Shown: positions 22,969 to 33,999 of the stretch, piece after piece
Layout of the letters: the number at the start of each line of letters is the position of its first letter
Position numbering within the stretch: position 1 is the first letter of the stretch
NCBI RefSeq assembly: GCF_030445035.2
Contig: NC_080680.1
Location: 116,462,228-116,526,227 of the forward strand
Reading direction: 5' to 3'
Origin: Dasypus novemcinctus
Lineage: Eukaryota > Chordata > Mammalia > Cingulata > Dasypodidae
DNA length: 64,000 nucleotides
Translations under genes and position numbers: made by a program
The notes under the pieces: model-generated
The model's database searches: none
What the model saw: the letters and a program-made list of their open reading frames with translations, nothing else
What the model was told of the DNA's origin: nothing

Positions 22969-23290
22969 ATGATTGTATAGACACTCCAGCTTTCATTTGC
23001 TTACCATTTACAAGGTATATTTTACCATTTGATCTTTAATCTATTTGTATCTTTAAAATTAAAATTTGTCTCCTGTAGACAATATATAGCTGTATCTTTG
23101 TTTTCTATCCAGTCTGACAATTTCTGCCTTTTGATTGGATTATTTAAGCCATTCACATTTAATGTTCTTATTGATGAAGTAAGATTCATGTCTACCATTT
23201 TACTTTGCATTTTCTATATTTCCTATATTTTTGTTTCTCTATTTCTGTTATTGCTTTCTTTTGCATCAAGTAAATATTTTCACATGTAAT
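22969..23290 (-). repeat. Old L1M ORF2 N-terminus, antisense
   Basis: On the minus strand the frame at 23,022-23,210 reads 'LNVNGLNNPIKRQKLSDW' and then a 'CLQET' word. That is the start of the L1 ORF2 endonuclease with its catalytic Asn and Glu region. It closes the outer L1M block of the nested stack (18.2-23.3 kb). Confidence 0.8.
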
Positions 23291-23299
23291 ATTTTAATT

Positions 23300-24215
23300 C
23301 CTTTAAAGATTTATTTATGATATATTTTGTTTTTGCATGAGTTATAATCTTCATGCTTACTCTTGGGTTTACCATATAAATATTAACTTAATCAGACTCT
23401 TTCTCAGATCCTGCTGCATACTCTTGCTGCTCTTATCCAGGTTTAGCAAGGTTTCTTGAATAAATATTTTTGTATTTGTTGTATGCCCTTTGGATACTAT
23501 CCAGAGGATTTAAAAATTTTAATAGCCTACTTAGAGCTCCCCATGTGGTCATTCCATGAATGGAAGCCAATAGCGCATTTAAGGACTTTTCTAAACTCTC
23601 TTGCTTCTGTGACTCTGTACATCCTGGCTTCTCTTTCTGCCACATGGGGAGCTTCCCCAGCATCTTCTTTGGCTGTGCTATTTTCTTCTACCTCAAAGTA
23701 TGGGTGGACCTGAAAGCTTGCTGCTCTCCTCAACTATTACCATTCCAAGATTCATTCCTCTATCCCCATGACTACCAATCAACATACGCTCATTTTCCCT
23801 TTCTCTGGACTAAGTCCTTCATGCCCAAATACCTGCTGGATGTTCCTTTGGGTGATCCACTCTCACTCTAAACTCAAACTTTATCACTGAACTCCTTCTT
23901 GTCTCCTTGTTGCCTACTCTTAGAATTCTCACTCTTCCTCCTTCCAGGTCCAACACAAATGCAATCACAGCCTCAAAGCTTTCTAGGCTCACTTCTAGGA
24001 TTGCTTTCTTTGAATATGTCCCCTACATTCTGCCTACATAATTGGACATTCAGGTGTAGGAACTGAGTTTAGGGCATTAAAACCATATTTTTCTTCCCCT
24101 CTTTCCTTGGATTCTTGTCTTAGGTATGAAGAAATTGGACTTGGGGAGAGGGGATATACTCCTTGACTTAAAAACAAATCAAACAGAACTTAGTTTGGGC
24201 CCTAGAGTCATTACT
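23300..24215. other. Intergenic DNA, nothing firmly recognised
   Basis: Overlapping short frames on both strands at 23,433-23,871 have no family motif and look like chance. A pyrimidine-rich, L2-like tone occurs at about 23,730-24,000 but is not good enough to call. Confidence 0.35.
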
Positions 24216-24224
24216 CTTAAAATG

Positions 24225-24335
24225 TATGATTTTGATTATTTGCTTAATCTATGAGCTTTAGCTTCTTTTCTACAAAATGGTAATAATACATACTTTTTAG
24301 GGTTATTAGCAATCTTCCATAAAATAATAGCTGTT
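24225..24335 (+). repeat. MIR SINE fragment, sense
   Basis: 'gcttaatctatgagctttagcttcttttctacaaaatggtaataata' followed by 'tagggttattagc' is sense MIR 3' sequence. It is diverged. Confidence 0.55.
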
Positions 24336-24644
24336 AATCACCAGCCACAGTCCCTGGTGAAACAAAATTAAAATACCACACAGATATTAGATTTTTTCTC
24401 CTCTTTCCTTTTTTCTTCCATTTTCTTTCACCTCTGTTCTCTTTCAATTATTCCATAGACTACCTTAATGATAAGACAGGTGATGGTTATTTAAGTTGGT
24501 TGATTTTTCTTATAAAGACTACCTCTTTGTTTCTCTTAAAAGTATACAAAGAACCAACTATAGAGATCACATATGTGATATTAATACGTGTGTGTGCTAT
24601 CAATAAAAAAGATGAGAAGGATGATGAGGTTTGTAATCAGAAAA

Positions 24645-24790
24645 AAAGGAATTGAATTTCAGCTCTATGATTTCCTAACTAAAAATATAAAATAGAGGAA
24701 GATAATCTCTTTTTGGCTTCAATTCTATCATGTGTAAAATTGCCATAAGTATATTAGATTTTAGGGTAATTGAGAGAATTCACTTGTAAA
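24645..24790 (+). repeat. MIR SINE fragment, sense
   Basis: 'ttcagctctatgatttcctaact', then 'ggcttcaattctatcatgtgtaaaattg' and 'tagggtaattgagag', follow MIR order in sense. It is diverged. Confidence 0.5.
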
Positions 24791-24879
24791 TGTTGAACAG
24801 ATCTTTCTTCTTATCTCATCTTTTCCCTTCCTGTTCTCCTGCTTCCCATCCTATCTATCATGAACCAAATTGAGATATT

Positions 24880-25420
24880 CATCTGAACTGTCGTTGTTCC
24901 TTGTAATGGATGCTGTGGTGCACCACCCAGATTCTCCCCCTCAAGGGCTGAGACATTCATTCATTCAGGTGCTGGGAGTCTGGGCTGCAGGTGGGACAAG
25001 GTTGAATCCCTTTTTGGGGACTGCCTTTAGCAGGGGAAAATCTCCCACTTCCTATGGGCAGTCTGCCGTCAATGATTCTCTTCCAGGCTCCTAACCTTAA
25101 TTCAGGATATCTCTAAAGGGTCATTTAAGTCTCAGAGATCTCTGGGAGATTGGCCAAGGCTTCTGATGATACTGGGTTGCATTTAGTTTCTCCCTCTGCA
25201 CAGCCCTTTTCCCTCACTCCCTTACAGGATTTGTTACAGAGGGCATGTCCCAATAAACCTCCAATAGCCAATCTTCCTTTTAGTCTTTCTGGGAACACTG
25301 GCTTGTGGCTGTCTTATACTTGTTGCAACTCAATAGGCTTACTTAGTAATACTCATTTTGCTCATCTAATAAAAGTACAGGAATGGAACAGTATAAATTC
25401 TAATAATTGGTGTCATGTGT
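24880..25420 (+). repeat. Ancient LTR-like repeat (ERV-L type suspected)
   Basis: The block opens near 'gcaccacccagattctccccctcaaggg'. It passes 'ttggccaaggcttctgatga', a 'ctcccttacaggatttg' segment and the AATAAA-type 'cccaataaacctcc' at about 25,249. This order resembles an old ERV-L-type LTR. It seems related to the block at 3,343-3,855. It is a fossil without coding capacity. The open frames over it (24,870-25,425) are not supported as genes. Confidence 0.4.
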
Positions 25421-25429
25421 ACTAATTTT

Positions 25430-26908
25430 TACAGTTGTCCTTTGTGTTCAGCTGAGTAGGGAACCCATGGGAGGCTGAGAAAGGCCATTTTAGAAGACAG
25501 AAAAGCAGCCCACAGTTACATATGTCCTGGTGATTTTCTTCAGGGTGTTTCTTATCTTCAGCAAGCCTACAGGCTCCATATTTGACTCCTCTATCCAGGA
25601 TGAATATGATACTTTAGACATTATTGAGTAAAGCTGTTACCCTCTGATCAGCTAGGAAATTAAGTGATGGCCACCTCCCCTGAGCTACACAGAGTAGAAA
25701 CCAAAGTGATGAAAACACATGGAATCTGGGCAGACTTGAGTTCAATAAAAAAAGGGGCCTCCCAACAGCAATTCTAATTTTATTTTTACATTTATTCTCA
25801 CATATCACTCATAAAGGAACTAAGACACTCAATGTAAATACACACAGTATAATAGGATAAACATATGCTTACAAGATGACATAAAGTTAAATTAGTGGTA
25901 GATCAGTCAAGTGAAGGCAGTGAAAGTTAAATCACATATGTCTAAAAAAATTCCTTCAAATTTTCAGAAAGTGTACTACAATCTCTTCTCTGAGCATCCT
26001 TGAAAAGGATGAAGAGATGGAGACAAGATCAGTCTTACATTTTTCAGGGTCCATAAAATAGATACCTCTTCTGCTTTTACCAAGGTCAAAGGAATTTTTT
26101 TTCTAGTAGGATCCCAGGACTTAATATTTAAAATAAATAAGATTAACTGAGAAAATTGAACTCATATGAAATAATTGCCTGTATATCACATGCTATTTTT
26201 TCACCCCATGTGCAGCAACTCCTTAAAATTCACAGATATCACTAGACTGTGTAAATATTCCAAGTTTGTTTCTAACTAGGGTAGTAGAGATACTCAAACC
26301 AAGAGTGCTCAGAGACATCCTATTTCGGATCTGGCTTTATAGTCTTGCTTTTTTGTCATATGGATTCTATGTCCTGGAATAGGACACACTCCCCAATGAT
26401 AGGAGTGAATACACAGCTCTGTGAATTTGTCAAAGGGCACCTTTTAAGTCCAGACCTTCAATTCACTACAGCTCTAGCAATTTTTCATTCTATTTCCTAT
26501 TAGATATATTGTATATAATTATATATTATAGTTGTATAGATAATTTATAATGCATCATATATAATTGGAAATAGAAGGAAAACATATATATATATATGTA
26601 TCTCCTTTTACTTTCTGGAGATGGGCCCAAATTTTCCCTAATTCACCCTTTCTTCTAAACGCCCAGTAACACCATTACCCAAATTATCATTTAATGAGAA
26701 AAGTGAAGAGACATAATGAATGGAACAAGTGAAACAAAAATCAGCTGTAGGTAGAATATATTGTGAAAAAAAATAATTTTAAACAATTAGATTTTGGTTG
26801 AATTAGTGTTGCAAGTTCATTTAGTTATATGATCTATTTTAATAAGCCTGCAGCATGTAAAGTCAATTGGTATAATCTCTTTTGAAAGCCATTTAGACAT
26901 ATATACAA
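25430..26908. other. AT-rich intergenic DNA
   Basis: No gene was recognised. Simple AT-rich dinucleotide tracts lie at about 26,508-26,605 (tatatataat-type and atatatatatatg). The rest is unassigned. Confidence 0.4.
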
Positions 26909-26919
26909 AGAACCATAAA

Positions 26920-27326
26920 GCGGCGGACTTGGCCCAGTGGTTAGGGCATCCGTCTACCACATGGGAGGTCCGCAGTTCAAACCCCAGGCCTCCTTGACCC
27001 ATGTGGAGCTGGCCCATGCGCAGTGCTGATGCGTGCAAGGAGTGCCCTGCCACGCAGGGGTGTCCCTGCGTAGGGGAGCCCCACACGCAAGTAGTGTGCC
27101 CGGTAAGGAGAGCCGCCCAGTGCGAAAGAAAGTGCAGCCTGCCCAGGAATATTGCTGCACACACGGAGAGCTGACACAACAAGATGACGCAACACAAAGA
27201 ACCACAGATTCCCATACCGCTGACAACAGAAGCGGACGAAGAAGACGCAGCAAATAGACACAGAGAACAGACAACTGGAGGGGTGGGTGGGTGGGGGGTT
27301 GGGGGGAAGGAAATAAATAAATCTTT
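26920..27326 (+). repeat. DAS-type tRNA-Ala-derived SINE (DAS-III-like), with TSD
   Basis: This is a full-length copy with the head 'gcggcggacttggcccagtgg', B box 'gttcaaaccc', the 'aaggagtgcc' body, the 'gcagcaaatagacacagag' segment, a G-rich stretch near 27,285-27,307 and an (AAAT)n tail. It is flanked by the perfect 11-bp repeat agaaccataaa (26,909-26,919 and 27,327-27,337). It is very similar to the copies at 19,102 and 41,207. The ORFs predicted on it are shadows. Confidence 0.92.
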
Positions 27327-27339
27327 AGAACCATAAAAC

Positions 27340-27900
27340 TTTCTGTCACAAGCTATGAAATTGTTAATTGCTTTTGATGTAGCAAACTGACTACTACGAA
27401 TTTATTCTAGGGTGTAATCAAAATGAAAGGAAAATATAGGAAGTTTTTCATTTCAGCATTAGCAATACTAAGGCACTTATTAGAAACCATTTTAAGTTGA
27501 GAAATGGTTAAGATAGATATTTTAAATTCACATGATTAAATATTCAGCTACAAAGATGATAATTCAATACAGAATAATGACTCTGCAAGCTAAGTAGACA
27601 GCTGTGTGCCCGGGTCTCTCTCTATATATATATATACATGGGAATGCAGTGGCTCAGCTACGCCCTGCGTGGTGACAGATAAGGATTGATCTGCAGTACT
27701 GAGTACAGCTGCTACAGTGTCCCAAGCTCAGTCTCTTTTGATTATCAGCAATCACCCCCAGGTAATCTGATACAGTGTCCTGGTTTTAAATAACATTCAT
27801 ACGCTGACAAATCCTGAGTTAATAATGTCTTAGCCCAGAATTCTCTAAACAAGATTTGTATATGTGTCTGCAGAGTTGCCATACATATTAGAAATTTTTT
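27340..27900. other. Intergenic DNA with a short TC/TA microsatellite
   Basis: No gene was recognised. A (TC)n(TA)n tract lies at about 27,614-27,637. Confidence 0.4.
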
Positions 27901-27909
27901 ACCCTGATA

Positions 27910-28570
27910 TTCTCCCCCAGGCCCACTCCATCCACAGCTTTTTCTTCCTCTGTGGATGGCAACCCCATCCTTCCCACTGCTCAGGCTAAAATCCAGAAGC
28001 CATCCTTGATATCTTTCTTACTCTCCAATCTTTCAAGAAATCCTGTTGGCTCTAACTTCAAAATGTATCCAGAATTTAACTATTTCTCACCATCTCCACA
28101 ATTATCACTCTAGCCTGAGCTAACATCTTTTCTCAGAATTATAGCAATAAGGTCCCTAAGTCTCTCTGCCTCTATTACTTAGTCTCCAACCGACTGATCT
28201 CAACACAATAATCAAATGCTTTTTTAAAAAAGTAAGTTAGGTAACATTTTTAGGTAAAAGTCCAGGTTCCCCAATGGTCTACATGGCTCTGCATGATTAG
28301 CCTCTCACTCACTCTGCCCCAGCCACATGGGCTCCCTTGCTAACGCTTGCACATACCAGTCATGTTTCCACATTTGGGCTCTTGCCCAAGTTATCCCCTC
28401 TGTCTGGGAATTTTTGCCAAAATAACCACTTGGATAATTCCATTACCTCCCTTACATCTTCCAGAAATCTCGATTTCTCAATAGGGTTTACACTGTCTAT
28501 CCAATTTAATACTGAGCTCTGTCTTCTATTCCCATTCTCTTCTTCCCCTAACATTCCATATTCATCCTAA
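27910..28570 (+). repeat. L2 LINE 3' region, sense
   Basis: The pyrimidine-rich order 'ccatccttgatatctttctta', 'caagaaatcctgttggctct', 'gcccactcactctgcccc agccacatgggctcccttgc', 'ctctgtctgggaa' and 'cttacatcttccag' matches the 3' half of the L2 ORF and 3' region. L2 is a LINE of the CR1/L2 type active in early mammals. This copy is ancient and broken, so the 77-codon frame at 28,337-28,570 is a relic rather than a gene. Confidence 0.75.
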
Positions 28571-28584
28571 CTATTCTTTTATGC

Positions 28585-28960
28585 CCCATAACAAAGTACC
28601 ATAAACTGCATAGCTTAAAACAACAGAAATTGATCATAGTTATCATAGTTTAAAACAACAGAAATTTATCGTCAAACAGTTCTAGAGTCCAGAAGTCTGA
28701 TATTAAGGTATTGGCAGGGTCATGCTTCTTCAAATTCTGCACAAACATAATCAAATTTTTATTTTTGGAATTCATAACTATATCAAACTTCTACAATGGA
28801 CTTAATAGCTTTAGGTGGAAGGAAATGCCAAGGGTCTGTTGCTTCCCTTTGTAGCCTCATAATTTGATGTTGGCTGGTTCCTTCCATATCGATCCTTGCT
28901 TAACCATCAAGGCAACCCTTCCCCTCAGTACAAGAAATTTACTTCTTTTACATCACAATT
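28585..28960 (-). repeat. MaLR (MLT1-like) LTR fragment, antisense
   Basis: 'aacaaagtaccataaactgcatagcttaaaacaacagaaatt' is the classic antisense start of MLT1-type LTRs. A short stretch 'ttaaaacaacagaaatt' occurs twice in a row (about 28,615 and 28,650), a local tandem duplication. It is an old, diverged fossil. Confidence 0.65.
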
Positions 28961-28964
28961 TAAA

Positions 28965-29790
28965 GAAGAATTCACTAGCATCACAGAAAGGGAACATAGC
29001 CTAATGACTAAGTGTTAAAGCTGATGTCAAAAAGTATAGTCCCTTCCCATGACTAATGCCTTAAATCATAGGAACCTGGATTCATGGCATGATCATTCAT
29101 GCTTTTGATGCTTTTTATAAAGTTAGCATACAATGATATATTCTGACTAGATCTTTCCAGGAGTAGAGATCTAATTAAGCATAATACACACATATATGTA
29201 CATGATTTGTTGTAAATGTAGAGAAGTGTGTTAGAAAACACAACCTTACAGATTGCAATTTTGGCTATGTCACCTATTTGCTGTATGTTTCTAAAATAGC
29301 ACCATTTTTCTCTTTGTAATGTGTGAAAAACTTTCTCTTAATACTAACTAAAATGACCATATTTTGCATAATACTTTCAAACTAGTTTTCTAATTTGATC
29401 CTCAAACGATATCATGATATGTCAAGATGATTCATACTTTACAGAAGAAGAGAGCTCTAGATGCTAGATTAAGTTCTGAAATATAACCTTTCTGATTCTA
29501 ACTTGTAGAATCATTCATTTGTGACTGTCATTCACTGACAGGAAAGTTCTTGCTAAAATGATAACTATGCTATAAAATGTAATAAAGCCTATTTAAACAA
29601 ACCCTTAAGAATGTTTCTTCCCTCTAGTTGTATGTAGAATATATTTTTCAAATTAAATTGAGCAGTTTCATTTTTCCCTTTTTCCTTATACAAATGCAAT
29701 TAGCAGCAAATGAAACAAAGTGAAACTTTGCATTTGAACAGTTCTTTGACCCTTTCACACCATTAAATGTACTCTCTCTCTGCCTGGCAC
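28965..29790. other. Intergenic DNA with possible MIR scraps
   Basis: No gene was recognised. About 29,385-29,490 ('tttgatcctcaaacgatatcat', 'ctttacagaagaagagagctc') resembles antisense MIR but is weak. Confidence 0.35.
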
Positions 29791-29794
29791 TTTC

Positions 29795-30185
29795 ATAACG
29801 AACTCATGCAATGGGAACTTATTGACTCACAGTTTTGAGGCTAGGAGAAATTCAAAATCAAGACATCATCAAGGCAATGTGATGTTTTGTGGTCAGCAGC
29901 TGGAGATCCTTGATACTTGACTTTTCTCTGTCACATGGCAGTGTACAGGATGGCCTCTCCTGGCTTCTCCCTTCTCTTCCAAGTTCTGTTGAGATTCAAC
30001 TTCTGGTTGCCACCTCTGACTTTGTCTCTGTGGCCTTCCCTATAAGGCCTTCAGGAATAGTACTAAGAACCATCCTGATTCAATTGGGCCATACATTAAC
30101 TGAAGCAGCCTCATCAAAAGGTCCTAATTACAATGGGTTTCCACCCACAAGAATGGATTAAAATTAGGACCATAGTTCCAATCTA
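29795..30185 (-). repeat. MaLR-like LTR-type repeat, antisense
   Basis: This is a close relative of the block at 22,524-22,968. Both share 'catgcaatggg', 'ttgactcacagttttgag', 'caattgggccata(c)attaactgaag' and 'ccacccacaagaatggatt' in the same order. On the minus strand it is an MLT1-like LTR layout. It is a non-coding fossil. Confidence 0.6.
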
Positions 30186-30189
30186 CCCC

Positions 30190-31375
30190 ACTCTGGCAGA
30201 CAAGTTATTTCTTTCACAAATTCTGATATGGACTATTCCCATTGCCTTGACATTTAGCACATTATTTTGGGGCCACATTCTAAAATTAAGTAAAATGGTT
30301 CAAACTCTTTCTTTTAATGTTTTTTATCAGTTTCCCACAATTCTCATATGAATCACAAGGGTCTTATCAAGCCTCAGATTAGCAGATCTCTTCCCTGAAT
30401 ATTCTGATTTGATAGATTTAGTTTGAGCTAAGAATAATGGTTTTAGCAAGCAGTCCAAGTGATCCTTATTCTCAGGATGGTTTGGGAAAGTTTCAGGATA
30501 GCCTAAAACAAATAAAGTAGCACAAGAATTAGGTGTCCTTAGATGTGTGAGAAGTTTCTGATTTACAAAAAGGACCTCATCAGAAATCATGTAAAACCTT
30601 ATTAACATGAGGAAAAACAAAGCATAAATATTTAGAAAAAAATATTCATCAGGAATCTAATGGTAGGAGCGAGTTTCCATTTACAGTGTGATTGCAAAAG
30701 CAATTAAGTGTTTATTTCCCTTGAGCTCAGATGAATACATTTCAAGGTGGTACATGGGAGTGAGTCATAATGCAGTGAACCTAAAATACTTGAAATCAAG
30801 GCTGCTATTTGAGAGTTAAATTAGCAGATTAATTAGAAAAGTAATTTAACCCATAGTTAAATTTCCTACAAGGGGTTGAATTTACTCATCCATTGAAGTC
30901 AATCACCTGTGTGAGTGAAACATTCAAGGACACTGAATATGCATATTGCAAACAAAGTGTGAACCAGATGTCACTTCAGAGAAATAGGACAGGAATGTGA
31001 TTGCAGTTTGGTAAACCACAGGCAAATGAACTGTTTCCTCTCTTGATAAAGAATGTTGTAACATTGTGGCAACATGGAACAGAGAATAGTGATGAAGTAA
31101 TCAAAATACAATTCAAGATTACATAGTCACTCCATCCATGGGACACAGCCAAGAAAATATATTTGGATCACAGAAATGTTGGTTTTCATCCTGGATCTAG
31201 TTGTTTGGAAAAGAAGATTCTTGAGGAAATATCAGAAAAGTTAAGGACCATCTCCAGGCACATGGTCACTAAAGCAGAAGAAAGCCATTTTATAAGATCT
31301 TACTGCTGGACAATGATTTGCCTTCCTGCTTGTCCACATCCCTTGAAAACACTGAAAAGATACAGTAATTGAAAA
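30190..31375. other. Intergenic DNA, nothing recognised
   Basis: This stretch lies between the last MaLR-like block and the left edge of the tandem duplication. The 97-codon minus-strand frame at 30,327-30,620 and others have no recognisable motif. Confidence 0.35.
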
Positions 31376-32239
31376 AGATTTCACAGGCATACTTGAATCT
31401 GATGAGGCATAAAACTTTAATTTCCATATCATATATTTCACTCATAAAAACAAATAATAAGTGATAACTCCCTGGATGTACTTAGATTCCAGGTATTTGA
31501 TTACCTGGAATCAGTGTGTATTTAAAATTGCTGTAGCAATTGACCAGGAAATAGGGTTACTCCTCCTTCTTCTCCATCCAAACAACTCAGCATTCAACCA
31601 TGGTCAATTTTGTCTGGTTGTGAGATTTTCAAGTAAGGATGAAAATAAAAATAGTTGGGTACTTTAATTCACAATATAAATATTAATCCCCTACCTTTGG
31701 AGATATTCAGAATCAATAGGACAGGACATCTGCTATCTGAGGGGGGGAGAAATTCTCATATGTTCTAGGGTACTTGGCTTACAAGCACCATAGAGGTCCT
31801 AGTCATCAAATTCTTTCTTCAACTGGTTCCTTAATCAACCCACTCACCTTCAAATGAACCATTCCTCTATATCGCCCTAGCTGAAACCTCCTTTAATGAT
31901 TATCTACAATGGCTTTGACCCCCGCTAAACCTAAAACTCAGGCAGATTGGACCCATGTTAGAGAGTGACAATGATAGGATGCCTCTCTGATACAAAAGAA
32001 ATGATGTGTTCACCTGGACCTCATATTTACTAGCTCTTGTGAGGGTGGAAAAGATAAAGGAAAGCTCACAAATATACAACACTTGTGGAGTTATAATTTG
32101 TGCAATTTTGTTTGTAAATATAAAATATATTTATAAATATTCTCTCCCAATGTGTGTCTACATTAATATATCATTTTTCCTGCAATGTAATCTCTTCTTG
32201 ATAGGTATTGATATCTTTTATTCTTTGACCTTAATTGGT

Positions 32240-33120
32240 TAATTTAGCATACTCTAAGAAAAATAATATCATGGGTTGTGTGTTGATGCATTCACTGACA
32301 CAAACACTGTACATGAGAGTATTATGACTTATACTAAGAGGTAGTGCAAGATCTCCTGTCCTATCTCCTATCCTTCCTCTTACAGTACTATAGCCGTGAA
32401 ATCATTTTGCTGATATCTCTGCACAGATATAGCTAATCACTTATTCGACAACTACACCTCAAATAAGCAGGCTCATCCCTATTATAATTCATCAAATCTG
32501 AAACCCTATTTTTTCTACATCGTAACATTGGAAACCAGGAAGGGTTCTAAAATTGATGGTGCCATGGTTTTATGAATTATGATATAATGCTACTTTGAAT
32601 TTTAATTTGTAGTTTATATTCAATTAATATTCTTATTAAAATTACTTCTTATTTCTTCCTAAACTCAGAGGTAATTACTAATAACTTAACTGAAAATTAC
32701 ATCAAAATCTACTAGACTCAAAATAATACACCCTAATTGTGTAAATTATTGCCACAGGGAAGCCAGAGCTAGACACTGAGCTGATACAGCAAGTCAAGTG
32801 GGAAACAATAAGCAATTGTCTAACTTTAAAGATATATAAGCACAGATAAATATAACAAATAAATGCTAAATACTTTTCTGGAAATATAATTCTGGCTCCC
32901 TAAATGATTTCTGGATATCAATGGCTTTATTTTGAAGACAATATGATAGAGAATTAAAGGTGAACTTCTAATACAAATGACTGTTAAACAGGGAATTAGT
33001 TTACACCAAGTGTTAGTCAACTTCCTGGAAAATATTGGAGATAATCCAGGTGACTATGTTAGTTCCAATATTATTTCTGTATAGAAATTAAGACAACCCC
33101 AAAAGAATTTCTCTTCAGCA
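32240..33120. other. Unit A sequence downstream of the OR pseudogene
   Basis: This is AT-rich sequence between the duplicated left flank and the OR pseudogene, on its 3' side because the OR is on the minus strand. It is alignable to about 52,610-53,490 in unit B. No independent gene is seen. Confidence 0.5.
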
Positions 33121-33126
33121 TTTTTT

Positions 33127-33997
33127 TCAAAGCCACATCACCTCTTTGTACCTTAGACTATAGATGATAGGATTCGACATGGGGGTTAAACCAGTACATA
33201 ACAAAGCCATAAATTTATCTATTTCCTGTGAGTCTACAGCTGAAGGCTTCAAGTACATGGAGAGAGCTGTGCCAAAAAACAAAACCACAACAGTCAGGTG
33301 AGCTGTGCACGTTGAAAAGGCTCTGCTTCTTCCATTTGCTGAGCTGATTTTCAGGATATTGGAGAGGATGAAGGTATAGGAGACACAGATGAGGAGGAGA
33401 GGCATAGGAAGGAGAAGTAAGCTGATCATCAGCATAACAAACTCTACCATGGAGGTGTCCACACATACCAGTTTCAAGATAGCCAGAATTTCACAAGTGA
33501 AATGATTGATGATGCTATTACCACAGAGAGAAAGCTGTAGCACAGACACTGATTCCACCAGGGCAGTGAGGCAGCCTGTCACCCAGGAACCAGTTGCAAT
33601 GTGCCCACAGACCACCCTGTTCATGATGACGGGGTATCTCAGGAGGTGGCAGATGGCCACATACCAGTCATATGCCATCATGGACAGGAGCACACACTCA
33701 GTGGAGCCCATAGCAAGAGAGAAGTACATCTGAGCAGCACATCCTGAGAATGAGATGGTGTTTGTCCCTGAAACAAAATTTGCCAGCATTGGAGTGAGAG
33801 TAGAAGAGGTGTACCAGATGTCCAGAAGGGAGAGGTTGCTGAGGAAGAAGTACATTGGAGATCAGAACAACATTGCTCAGAAAGGTGATCGAGTACATCA
33901 GCAGGCACACTACAAATATAAGGATCTTGACTTTAGGGTAGTGGGAAATCCCCAGGATGACAAAACCTGTTACAGAAGTCCAGTTTTCTTGAAACAC
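33127..33997 (-). pseudogene. OR13F1P: Olfactory receptor pseudogene, OR13F1-like
   Basis: This is a single-exon class II OR paralogous to the intact gene at 53,503-54,447. Over the shared part I count about 34 differences in about 239 residues. It retains 'FLSNLSLLDIWYTSS', 'STECVLLSMMAYD' and the 'SRAFSTCTAHL' motif, so the origin is clear. Defects visible against its paralogue are four. The start codon position reads GTG. A 32-bp deletion near 33,855 removes the region encoding the first intracellular loop and start of TM2 and shifts the frame. The TM3 DRY motif is DWY, with HPLRYP changed to HLLRYP. A single-base loss near the C-terminus gives an early stop after 'YKEVMWL'. It cannot encode a receptor. 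The symbol is only my label for an OR13F1-like pseudogene. Confidence 0.93.
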
Positions 33998-33999
33998 TT

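Noticed and set aside
26920-27000. tRNA-Ala genes at the heads of the DAS SINEs
   Set aside because: A and B boxes are present, but the acceptor and anticodon stems do not pair properly, the heads continue into SINE bodies, and target repeats flank the whole unit. These are tRNA-derived SINEs, not tRNA genes.
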